Source: Duganella sp. BJB480
Lineage (GTDB): Bacteria > Pseudomonadota > Gammaproteobacteria > Burkholderiales > Burkholderiaceae_D
Assembly (NCBI GenBank): GCA_003416985.1
Contig: QVIN01000013.1
Location: 1 to 64,000, forward strand
Direction: 5' to 3'
Length of the DNA: 64,000 bases
Positions 8,107 through 16,204 of this stretch are shown one piece after another (the first letter of the stretch is position 1; each line of letters begins with the position of its first letter). The notes below the pieces were generated by a model. It made no database searches and had not been told where the DNA came from. It was given only the letters and a program-made list of their open reading frames with translations. The translations under genes and the position numbers were made by a program.

Positions 8107-8424
8107 TTACGCGCTGGCTTGTTTTTCCTGGTCGCTGTACCACTCGAACAGGATCAGGCCCACGATGGAGGCGATCGGCAACAGGAACAGGCAGACCAGC
8201 ACCCACAGCACCGGCGAACGGCCCAGCCGCTGCGCGGACATGCCGATGAACACCAGGTGCACGACCAGACTGACCGCGATGCCGAGGCCGGTCAGGATGA
8301 TCAACGGCACCGAGCCGAGTATGTACTTGTTCAGCGGCGGCAGGAAGGCGGCCACGCACAGCACCCACGCGATCAGCGAGACGGTGGCGGCGGCGATCGG
8401 TTGTTGTGCTCGGGCGATTTGCAT
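8107..8424 (-). CDS. Small integral membrane protein of unknown function
   Basis: A 105-residue protein with three strongly hydrophobic segments (about 12-32, 36-58 and 70-93) and a short charged C-terminus (EWYSDQEKQ). It belongs to no family I can name. The ATG at 8424 is supported by a GGAGGAG ribosome site 7 bases upstream; a longer in-frame start at 8469 lacks one. It lies between alaC and an EamA exporter, all on the minus strand, but gaps of 70-100 bases leave operon membership open. Confidence 0.65.
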   Translation of the reverse strand: MQIARAQQPIAAATVSLIAWVLCVAAFLPPLNKYILGSVPLIILTGLGIAVSLVVHLVFIGMSAQRLGRSPVLWVLVCLFLLPIASIVGLILFEWYSDQEKQASA

Positions 8425-8494
8425 AAGGGTCTCCTCCAGTAAGCGGCTATGCTGCCACGAACTAGTCATAAATGCAACGCGGGCGTATTCAGCT

Positions 8495-9349
8495 TCAACG
8501 CAAAGAGGTCAGCGCCGAGGCCAGCACGATGCTGGCGATGGCCAGCCATTGGGTCGGCGTCAGATGTTCGCCCAGCACCACGAAGCCGGCCAGCGCGCTG
8601 AGCGCCGGCGCGGCGCTGCTGAACATGCTGAAGGTGCGCGACGACAGCGTACGCATCGACAGCATCTCCAGCGTGTACGGCAAAGCGCTGGACATCACCG
8701 CGATCGCCAGGCCGATCAGCAGATACGCCGGCGTCAGCATCGCCGCGCCGCCGTACCAGCCGCCGATCGGCACGATGAACAGCGACGCCGCCAGCATCGC
8801 CCACGCCACCGACTGCCCGCCGTGCATCGCCGACACCCGCTTGCCGTACACGATGTACAAGGCCCAGCACACCGCCGCGCCGGCCGCGTACATCACGCCG
8901 ATCGGATCGAGCTGGTCGACCTTGCCATGGATCGGCAACAGGAAATACAAGCCCACCGCAGCCAGGCAGACCGCGGCGAAATCGCGCGGCCGGCGCGACG
9001 ACAGCACCGCCACCGTCAACGGCCCGGCCACTTCGATCGCCACCGCGATGCCCAGCGGGATGCGGTCGAAGGAACGGTAGATCAGCAGGTTCATCAGGCC
9101 GATCACGCTGCCGTAGATCGCCACGTTGACGCCCTGCGCCCACGTCAGCGGCGTGCGCCACGGGCGGAAGATCAGCAGCATCAGCACCGCCGCGATGCCG
9201 ACCCGGTAAGCCGTCACGCCCTCGACGCCGACCAGCGGGAACAGATGCTTGGCCATCGCCGCGCCGAAGTTCAGCGACAGCTGGCTGGCCAGCAGCGCGA
9301 ATCCCGCCAGCAGCGCGCTGCCGCCAGCGTGTTTTGGAGTGTCGGCCAT
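8495..9349 (-). CDS. EamA-family (DMT) transporter, RhtA-like exporter
   Basis: The 284-residue protein has about ten hydrophobic segments arranged as two five-helix EamA repeats. It contains RhtA-like stretches such as YGSVIGLMNLL, PLGIAVAIEVAGPLTVAV and ALPYTLEMLSMRTLS. RhtA exports threonine, homoserine and amino-acid analogues; a similar efflux role is plausible. It starts 1 base after the stop of the large DUF748 gene upstream, so the two are likely co-transcribed. Confidence 0.85.
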   Translation of the reverse strand: MADTPKHAGGSALLAGFALLASQLSLNFGAAMAKHLFPLVGVEGVTAYRVGIAAVLMLLIFRPWRTPLTWAQGVNVAIYGSVIGLMNLLIYRSFDRIPLGIAVAIEVAGPLTVAVLSSRRPRDFAAVCLAAVGLYFLLPIHGKVDQLDPIGVMYAAGAAVCWALYIVYGKRVSAMHGGQSVAWAMLAASLFIVPIGGWYGGAAMLTPAYLLIGLAIAVMSSALPYTLEMLSMRTLSSRTFSMFSSAAPALSALAGFVVLGEHLTPTQWLAIASIVLASALTSLR

Positions 9350-9350
9350 C

Positions 9351-12300
9351 CTATTTCGCCGACAGGCCGAGCTTCAACGCGACCGGCTTGCCCGCGCCGC
9401 CCTCCACCGGTTCCGGCCCGGTGCCCAGCGCGGCGGCGGCATCGACGCCCTCGCCCTTCAGCGCGGCCAGGATCGCGGCCGAACGCTTCGCGCCCAGCTG
9501 CTGCAAAGCGTCCGCCGGCAGCGGCTGCTTCTGCTCCAGGCGCTCCTGCAGCTTGGCGTAGAAGGCCGTCGCGTCCGCCACTTGCGGCTCGCCCTGCACC
9601 AGCTTGCCCAGACGCTGCAGCATCGGCAGTTTCTTTTGCGCCGCATCGGCAGCGGCCGCATCGGTGCCGGCGGCAGGACCGACGGCGGCTTCGGCGGCCT
9701 TCTTCTGCTTGTCCAGCTCGGCCGCGCCGAAGCGCTCGGCGTACAGGTCGCGCACCGCGCCGCGCACCTTGCGCTGGCCCATGTCCAGCGGTCCCGGCTG
9801 TTCGCCCGCCGCCAGCTTGATGACGGCGCGCGCCAGCACCACGCGGCGCAAGGCTTGCGCGCGCAGGGCCGCGCCGTCGGCCTGTTCGCTGTACTGGCCC
9901 GGCACCGATAGCTTCAACTGCGCCTTCTTCGCCAGGATCTGCGCCACCTGCTTGAGCTTCTCGCGCTCCGGCGGCAGCACCGTGTCGCTGCCCGGATCGA
10001 AGTCGATTGACTCCAGCTTGTCGCCGCTGATGCCGAACAGGCTGCCCAACGCGCGGAACGGCGAGGTGACGATCTTGCTCATGATGTTGCCGATCGCCTT
10101 CCACACCACCGAGCCATAGCTGAACTGCGGATCGTTCATGTTGCCCGAGACCGGCACACCGAGGTCGATGCGGCCGTCGCTGTCCTTCAGGATGGCCAGC
10201 GCCAGTTCCAGCGGCAGCTTGAGCGCGTCCGGGCTGTCGATGCGTTCGCCCAGGGTCAGGTTGTCGAGCACGATGTGGTTGTTGCCTTCCAACTGGCCCT
10301 TGGCGACCTTGTACTCCAGGTCCAGCGAGATCTTGCCCTGCGCGATCTTGTAGCCGGCGAACTTCATGCTGTACGGCGAGGCCGACACCATGTCGACGTT
10401 CTTGAACACCACGTTGATGTCGGTGTTGTCGGCCGGGACGAAGGGGTTGAGCTTGCCGCGTATGCGCGCCAGGCCGTAGTCGTCGACGCGGCCGTCCAGT
10501 TCGATCTGGCTGCTGGCGTCGCGCTTGGACGACAGGCCGGTGATCACGCCGCCCAGCTCATAAATCTTGGCGCCGAACTGCGGCCGCAAGCTCAGGTCGG
10601 TGAAGGCCAGCTTGGCGTTCTCGAAACGCACGCGGCGCACCTTCACCGGGAACGGCTCGGCGGCCGGCGCGGCCGGGGCAGGCTTGGCGGCGGCCGCCGG
10701 CTGCGTCACCAGCAGGCGCTGGGCGTTGAAGCTGCGGTCGTTCTCGATGATGAGGGTGGCGTCCGGCTCGATGATGCGCAGCTCGGCCACATCCAGCAGA
10801 TCCGGCGACAGGCCGAAGGCCAGCTTGTCTGCGCGCGCCGATTTCCAGTGGGCGAAGCGGTCATTGTCCTCCTCGTTCAGGGCGAGTTCGGCGACTTCCA
10901 GCGAACCATCGTAGCGCAGGCCGGGGTCGGCCTTGCCGCCGGCGCCGGTGTGCAGGCGGCCCTGGCCCGAGATGCTGCCATCGGCGATCTTCAGCTTGAC
11001 GTACTTGGACAGCAGCGGCTGCACCGGCGCGATCGCCAGCTTGGTCAGCTTGAGGTCGGTATCGACCGCGCCGGTGGACGGCACCACCTTGCCCTTGGCC
11101 GTCAACTGCCCGCCCTCGCGCAGCGCGACCGCGCCGTCGAACGCCAGCGGCTTCTTCAGGTCGGTGCTGGCGTCGGTCAGCTTGAGGTTGAAGTCTTGCA
11201 GATTGCCCTTGATGCCGCTGCTCGCGTCATCGTAGCGCGCGCCGAACTTGTTGAACTCGACGGTCTTGATGTTGGCGGTCCAAGGTGCCGAGGCCGGAGC
11301 ATCCTTGGCCGGCGGCTGCGCGCCGCCGCCCGCTTTCGGGAAGGTGTCCAGGAACAGGAACCGGCCCTTGCTATCGCGCGACAGGTCCAGCTGGCCGCCG
11401 TCAAAGTGCAGACGACCAAGGCTGGCGCGGTGCGCGGCCAGGTCGATCTCGCCGCCTTCGAAGCCCAGTTGCGCCAGCTTGAGCGGCTTCATCGCGCCGC
11501 TGCTCAGCGCCAGGTTGTCCACCGAGAAGGCGGCGTCGGCGATGTTCAGCTTGAGGCCATCGGCGGTGGGTTCGGCCTGCAGTTGCAGGTTCAGCTTCAA
11601 TTTGTCCGCGTTGAATTTCAGCGCGGGGCTGACAGTCTCGTCCACCGCCGCCACGGCGATATCGTCCAGCGCGAGCTGCTTGAGCTGGACTTTCCAGTTG
11701 CCCGCAGGCGCGGGCTTGGCTGCGGCCGCTGCCACAGACGCTGACTTGGCCGCAGCCGCCGGTGCGGGCCCGGCCACTGTGGCAGGCGCGGGCTTCGCAG
11801 GCGCGGCAGGCACCATCAGGTTCGCCACATCCAGCTCGCCCTTGGCATCGCGGCGCACCGCCAGCGTGCCGCCATTGACATGCAGGCCGCCGACCGTCAC
11901 GGTGCGCTTGAGCAGATCCACGCCCACATCGCTGACATCGAACTGCTTCAACTTGACGAACGCCTCGGCCGCGCCATCGCGCTTGACCACCAGATCGTTC
12001 AACGCCAGGCCGGCGCCGGACAGATTGGCCTCCAGCTGCCCATCCTTGTACGCGAACTTGTACGGCAACTTGGCCGACAGGCGCCCATCCACCACCGCCA
12101 CCCGCGCAAACGACTTCAGATACGTCGACATCCCCGGCAAGGCAACGCCATCGAGCGTCAACACGCCGCTGCCGCCGATCGGATTGAGCGCGTTCGTGCC
12201 CTTCCAGCGCAGCTTGCCGCCCAGGCCGGCGTCGGCGCTCAGCGCGTAGTCGCCGTTCTCATCGGGCAGCGTGCTCAGATTGTTCAGTGTGAACGCGATA

Positions 12301-12815
12301 GGCGCAAAGGTATCGTTGTAGCCGGCATGCCGGTCATGCATATCGACCTTGCCCTGCTCCAGCGCGAAATGCTCGATGATCAGGCGCGGCATGCCGCTGT
12401 CGCTGTCGTCGTGCTTGCGCTTGTTGAGCGTCTCGACGAACTCGGCGATATTGAACTTGCCATCCGGCGCGATGGCCAGCTGCACCGTCGGCGCAACGAT
12501 GCGGATATCGGCGAAACTCCAGGCGCGGCGCAGCAGCGAGCGCCACTGCATCTCCACCTCCAGCGCACCAACGCCGAGCAAGGGCGCGCCGTTGGCCTCG
12601 GTCAGCTGGAACTGCTGCACGGCCAGCCGCAACGTGAAGGGATTGAAGCTGACCTCACCGATGCTGGCCTTGCGTTCCAGCTCGGTCTCGACAAACTTTG
12701 GAAGCTGGCTCTTGATCGCATAAGGCAACAGCCAGCCACCCGCCAGCGCGTACACGCCCACCGCGCCGGCCACGCCCACGCCCCATCGCTTCCATCGTTT
12801 GTTCAAAGCCTGCAA
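9351..12815 (-). CDS. DUF748-domain (AsmA-like) envelope protein, very large
   Basis: The 1154-residue protein has one N-terminal membrane segment (about 14-34, GVAGAVGVYALAGGWLLPY) and then a long periplasmic part. That part is built of repeated beta-rich AsmA/TamB-like modules with the DUF748 core (FTDLSLRPQFGAKI, ISLDLEYKVAKGQLEGNNHIVLD in pieces). Alanine/proline spacers occur near 345-375 and 705-720. The C-terminus has an OmpA-like stretch (IDFDPGSDTVLPPEREKL). Large AsmA-type proteins are now linked to lipid transport between the membranes; that role is inferred. The EamA gene follows immediately. Confidence 0.85.
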   Translation of the reverse strand: MQALNKRWKRWGVGVAGAVGVYALAGGWLLPYAIKSQLPKFVETELERKASIGEVSFNPFTLRLAVQQFQLTEANGAPLLGVGALEVEMQWRSLLRRAWSFADIRIVAPTVQLAIAPDGKFNIAEFVETLNKRKHDDSDSGMPRLIIEHFALEQGKVDMHDRHAGYNDTFAPIAFTLNNLSTLPDENGDYALSADAGLGGKLRWKGTNALNPIGGSGVLTLDGVALPGMSTYLKSFARVAVVDGRLSAKLPYKFAYKDGQLEANLSGAGLALNDLVVKRDGAAEAFVKLKQFDVSDVGVDLLKRTVTVGGLHVNGGTLAVRRDAKGELDVANLMVPAAPAKPAPATVAGPAPAAAAKSASVAAAAAKPAPAGNWKVQLKQLALDDIAVAAVDETVSPALKFNADKLKLNLQLQAEPTADGLKLNIADAAFSVDNLALSSGAMKPLKLAQLGFEGGEIDLAAHRASLGRLHFDGGQLDLSRDSKGRFLFLDTFPKAGGGAQPPAKDAPASAPWTANIKTVEFNKFGARYDDASSGIKGNLQDFNLKLTDASTDLKKPLAFDGAVALREGGQLTAKGKVVPSTGAVDTDLKLTKLAIAPVQPLLSKYVKLKIADGSISGQGRLHTGAGGKADPGLRYDGSLEVAELALNEEDNDRFAHWKSARADKLAFGLSPDLLDVAELRIIEPDATLIIENDRSFNAQRLLVTQPAAAAKPAPAAPAAEPFPVKVRRVRFENAKLAFTDLSLRPQFGAKIYELGGVITGLSSKRDASSQIELDGRVDDYGLARIRGKLNPFVPADNTDINVVFKNVDMVSASPYSMKFAGYKIAQGKISLDLEYKVAKGQLEGNNHIVLDNLTLGERIDSPDALKLPLELALAILKDSDGRIDLGVPVSGNMNDPQFSYGSVVWKAIGNIMSKIVTSPFRALGSLFGISGDKLESIDFDPGSDTVLPPEREKLKQVAQILAKKAQLKLSVPGQYSEQADGAALRAQALRRVVLARAVIKLAAGEQPGPLDMGQRKVRGAVRDLYAERFGAAELDKQKKAAEAAVGPAAGTDAAAADAAQKKLPMLQRLGKLVQGEPQVADATAFYAKLQERLEQKQPLPADALQQLGAKRSAAILAALKGEGVDAAAALGTGPEPVEGGAGKPVALKLGLSAK

Positions 12816-12875
12816 ACTATTCCCCTGAAAATTTCTCTCACAGGCAACAGTATAGCAAGCATGGCAATACCGGGC

Positions 12876-13355
12876 TTAGTTGAACACCGAACAGTACTGC
12901 TGGTTGTCCTCGATATTCTGGCCCGGCTGGCCATCGGCCGAGATTACCTTCAGCCAGCCGTCCGGCTTGGCCTGCGTCGGCGTCTTGCCGCAGTTGGTGT
13001 GCACCCAGTGGATGCCGACGCCGCCGTCCGTGTACAGCTGGCCGCAGGCCTCCACCCGGTCGTTCACGCGGATGCCGCCCAGCGAGGCCGGCACGGTCTT
13101 CTGGTTCGGCTTGAAACCGCTGGCGAATACATTATCGATAGCCACATCGTAGACCTTGCCGTCCTGGTCCGACTTCATCTTCAGGTGGGTGTGCGACAAC
13201 TCCACTCCCTTGCGGAACTGACCGTGAGAAAACTTCGGCCCCTTCACCACCACACCGGTGCGATAACTGCCGGCGGACGCCGAGCACGAGGCGGCTTCAT
13301 CGGCGTGGGCGGCGAATGCCCCTAGCAACGCGCAAGCAAGCAATAGCTGTTTCAT
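12876..13355 (-). CDS. Secreted/periplasmic hypothetical protein
   Basis: A 159-residue protein with a clear signal peptide (MKQLLLACALLGAFAAHA, cleavage near residue 18). Four cysteines in the mature part could form two disulfides. No known domain is recognised. The ATG at 13355 has an AAGGAG ribosome site six bases upstream; the frame can be read further back to 13397, but that would bury the signal peptide. It is a minus-strand gene between secD and the DUF748 gene with small gaps, so a shared transcript is possible. Confidence 0.7.
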   Translation of the reverse strand: MKQLLLACALLGAFAAHADEAASCSASAGSYRTGVVVKGPKFSHGQFRKGVELSHTHLKMKSDQDGKVYDVAIDNVFASGFKPNQKTVPASLGGIRVNDRVEACGQLYTDGGVGIHWVHTNCGKTPTQAKPDGWLKVISADGQPGQNIEDNQQYCSVFN

Positions 13356-13400
13356 GTGATCTCCTTCATGAGGTTGAGAACAGCCATTATCGCTCACCCG

Positions 13401-15254
13401 CTACTTGCCGCGCCAGACCGTGCCGATGGACAGCGACGCCAGCTTCTTGCGCCGTCCGTACCATAGGTTGACCACGCCGCGCGAGACGAACACCGCCGAG
13501 AACATCGACGTCAGGATACCCAGGCAATGCACCACCGCGAAGCCGCGTATCGCGCCGGAGCCGAACACCCACAACGCCACGCCGACGATCAGGGTGGTCA
13601 CGTTGGAATCGAGGATGGTGGCCCAGGCGCGGTCGAAGCCGGTGGCGATGGCCTGCTGCGGCGTGGCCCCGCCGCGCAGCTCCTCGCGGATGCGCTCGTT
13701 GATCAGCACGTTGGCGTCGATCGCCATGCCCAGCGCCAGCGCGATCGCGGCGATGCCCGGCAGGGTCAGCGTGGCCTGCATCAACGACAGCAAGGCCAGC
13801 AGCAGCAACAGGTTGCAGGCCAGCGCCAGCACGCTGAAGAAGCCGAACAGCATGTAGTAGCCGATCATGAACACGGCAATCGCGGCGAAGCCGTAGATGG
13901 TCGAATGCAAGCCCTTGGCCACGTTCTCCGCGCCCAGCTGAGGGCCGATGGTGCGCTCCTCGATGATCTCCATCGGCGCCGACAGCGCGCCCGAACGCAG
14001 CATCAGCGCCAAGTCGGACGCGTTCTGCGCGGTGCCGACGCCGGTGGTGCGGAAGTGTGCGTTGAGCTCGCTGGTCAGCGTGGCCACCGAGATCACCTCC
14101 GGCTTGCCGGTCTTCTCGATCAGCACGATGGCCATGTGCTTGCCGACGCGGTCGCTGGTGGCGGCCGACATCTTGCGTCCGCCCGCCGTGTTGAGGTCGA
14201 TGAACACGGCCGGCTGGTTGTTCTCGTCGTGGCCGGCGGTGGCGCTGGTGATGTAGTCGCCGGTCAGCACGACCTCCTTGTACAGCACGGCCGGCGCATC
14301 CCTGCCCATGGTGTATAGCTGCGAGTTGAGCGGAATCTCCGCGCCCATCTCGGTGCCGCGCGTGATCGTCTCGTCGACCATGTGCACTTCCAGCGTGGCC
14401 GTGCGTCCGATCACGGCGCGGGCGCGCGCCACGTCCTGCTCGCCGGGCAGTTGCACCACGATGCGGTCCGGGCCCTGCTGCTGGATGATGGGTTCGGCCA
14501 CGCCCAGCTGGTTCACCCGCTTGGACAAGGTCGCGATATTCTGCGCCACGCCTTCGTTGATGGTCTGCTGCAGCGCCTCGGGCTTGAGCCGCACAACGGT
14601 CTTCAACTGCGCACCGTCGGCCACATCGGCCAGCAGCAGCTCGGCCCCCTGCCCGGCGATCAGGTCGCGGGCCTTCTGGCGCGTGGCCTCGTCGCGGAAG
14701 CTGATCTCTATCGTCTCGCCGACACGCGCGATCCCGCCATGGAACACGGACTTGTCGCGCAACATGCTGCGCAGCGAGGACTGCACGCCCTGCAGCTTCT
14801 TGTCCAGCACGGCCTTGGTGTCGACCTGCATCAGGAAGTGCACGCCGCCGCGCAGGTCCAGGCCCAGATACATCGGCAGCGCGTGCAGTTTCTGCATCCA
14901 CTGCGGCGTGTCGGAGAGCAGGTTCAGGGCGACCAGGTAATTCGGATCGGCGGTATCGGCGTTCAAGCCCTTCTCCAGCACCGACTTGGCGCGGAATTGC
15001 GTATCGGGATCGGCGAAGCGCGCGCGCACCGAGGCGTGGGCGCTGTCGAAGGCCACGGCGCTGAACGGCACTTGCGCCTGCCTGAGCACCGCCTCGACCT
15101 TGCCAACCAGCTCCGCGCCCACGCGCACGCTGGCCTTGTCGCTGCTGATCTGCAGCGCCGGCGATTGTCCAAAATAATTGGGCGCGGTGTAGAGTGCGCC
15201 CAACAACACCGTGATCACAATCACGATGTACTTCCACAGCGGGTAACGGTTCAT
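13401..15254 (-). CDS. secD: Protein translocase subunit SecD (stand-alone copy)
   Basis: The 617-residue protein matches SecD. It has an N-terminal membrane segment (about 7-25), the LGLDLRGGVHFL motif, the P1 periplasmic domain (ISKRVNQLGVAEPIIQQQG-like) and a C-terminal five-helix RND-type block with GIAAIALALGMAIDANVLINERIREEL. SecD with SecF uses the proton gradient to drive late steps of export. Here neither yajC nor secF is adjacent: the neighbours are a secreted hypothetical protein and a lipoprotein. This is probably a second copy beside the usual yajC-secD-secF operon elsewhere, but the window cannot show that. Confidence 0.88.
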   Translation of the reverse strand: MNRYPLWKYIVIVITVLLGALYTAPNYFGQSPALQISSDKASVRVGAELVGKVEAVLRQAQVPFSAVAFDSAHASVRARFADPDTQFRAKSVLEKGLNADTADPNYLVALNLLSDTPQWMQKLHALPMYLGLDLRGGVHFLMQVDTKAVLDKKLQGVQSSLRSMLRDKSVFHGGIARVGETIEISFRDEATRQKARDLIAGQGAELLLADVADGAQLKTVVRLKPEALQQTINEGVAQNIATLSKRVNQLGVAEPIIQQQGPDRIVVQLPGEQDVARARAVIGRTATLEVHMVDETITRGTEMGAEIPLNSQLYTMGRDAPAVLYKEVVLTGDYITSATAGHDENNQPAVFIDLNTAGGRKMSAATSDRVGKHMAIVLIEKTGKPEVISVATLTSELNAHFRTTGVGTAQNASDLALMLRSGALSAPMEIIEERTIGPQLGAENVAKGLHSTIYGFAAIAVFMIGYYMLFGFFSVLALACNLLLLLALLSLMQATLTLPGIAAIALALGMAIDANVLINERIREELRGGATPQQAIATGFDRAWATILDSNVTTLIVGVALWVFGSGAIRGFAVVHCLGILTSMFSAVFVSRGVVNLWYGRRKKLASLSIGTVWRGK

Positions 15255-15325
15255 CTTAATCGCTTTTTAAGAAAAGACCGACCTAAGCTGCGGCTGCCTG
15301 CATCGATTGCAAGCCCGACAATTAA

Positions 15326-16156
15326 TTATTTTTCACGCCCTCCCGCCTGGCTGTATTTGCGGAACTGTTCGCGCATGTGGCGCAGCTTGGCGGCCAGATT
15401 GACGTCCTGCATCGCGTACAGGTCCAGCCGCGCGGCGTAGTCCAGCGTCATCATCCAGCCGAAGGTCTCGGCCTTGTCCTCCTCCTGGCCGTAGCTGGAA
15501 TACAGGCTGACCACGCCCGGCTTGGCGTGCCCGACGTCCTGCAGGTTCTTGCCGTAGAAGGTGGCGCCGCCCTTGCCGTAGGTGAGCTCGGCCGGATTGA
15601 GCGCCAGCCACGCGGGATCGGCGTGGTAGTAGTCGTTGTGCTCGCGGTAGTCGATGAAGTGGTAGAACTCGTGATGCACGCGCATCTCCATGCCGGCCGG
15701 GCATAGCCTGGCGCTGTTGTCGGCGTAGGCCACGCTGTCGACCTCGGCCATCGGCATCGCCAGCCGGCGCTGGCCGCCCACCGCCAGCTCCTTCACCAGC
15801 ACGATGTTGTGCAAGCGGACGTTGGCGAAGAACGAGGACGGATAACGCTCCAGCCCCGGCAGCACCACGCTCAGCAGGCGATGCAGACGTTGACGGTCCG
15901 GCTCGCTGTCGGTGAAGGCTTCGGCGCTCGCGCCTTCGCTGTTCAGCTCCCACTGCGCGTTCAGGTTCAGCGCGGCCAGGCGGCGCGTGGCGGCCTCGCG
16001 CAGTTGCGCCAGCGTGGCGTCGGCCGGCGCCACGCTCGGGTATTGCAGGTCCCAATGGCATTCGACGCGCAAGGCATCGTTGTTGTGATCGATGGGCGCG
16101 ACGGTGCCGCAGGCAGACAGCAGCAGCGCGCTCAGCGCAAGAAGAATTCTGTACAT
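15326..16156 (-). CDS. Lipoprotein with HExxH-type motif (putative zinc peptidase)
   Basis: A 276-residue protein with a lipoprotein signal (hydrophobic run then LLLSAC, lipid-attached cysteine at about residue 15). The mature part contains VHHEFYHFIDYRE, an HExxH zinc-binding motif, followed by a Tyr/Asp/His-rich stretch and a downstream E in EEDKAETFGWM that could be the third ligand. This pattern suggests a membrane-anchored zinc metallopeptidase of the gluzincin type, but I cannot name a family. The ATG at 16156 is preferred; a GTG four codons earlier is possible. A 9-bp stem hairpin lies between it and the upstream TonB receptor gene. Confidence 0.65.
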   Translation of the reverse strand: MYRILLALSALLLSACGTVAPIDHNNDALRVECHWDLQYPSVAPADATLAQLREAATRRLAALNLNAQWELNSEGASAEAFTDSEPDRQRLHRLLSVVLPGLERYPSSFFANVRLHNIVLVKELAVGGQRRLAMPMAEVDSVAYADNSARLCPAGMEMRVHHEFYHFIDYREHNDYYHADPAWLALNPAELTYGKGGATFYGKNLQDVGHAKPGVVSLYSSYGQEEDKAETFGWMMTLDYAARLDLYAMQDVNLAAKLRHMREQFRKYSQAGGREK

Positions 16157-16173
16157 GGAAAAACTCACAAAGC

Positions 16174-16196
16174 GGCGCCGGCATTGGGCCGGCGCC
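16174..16196 (-). terminator. GC-rich hairpin after the TonB receptor gene
   Basis: A perfect 9-bp stem (GGCGCCGGC / GCCGGCGCC) with a 5-base loop lies 9 bases past the stop of the receptor gene. On the minus strand it is followed by a broken T-rich run (TTTGTGAGTTTTT). It may be a weak terminator or a processing site separating the receptor from the lipoprotein gene. Confidence 0.45.
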
Positions 16197-16204
16197 TGGG
16201 TTGA

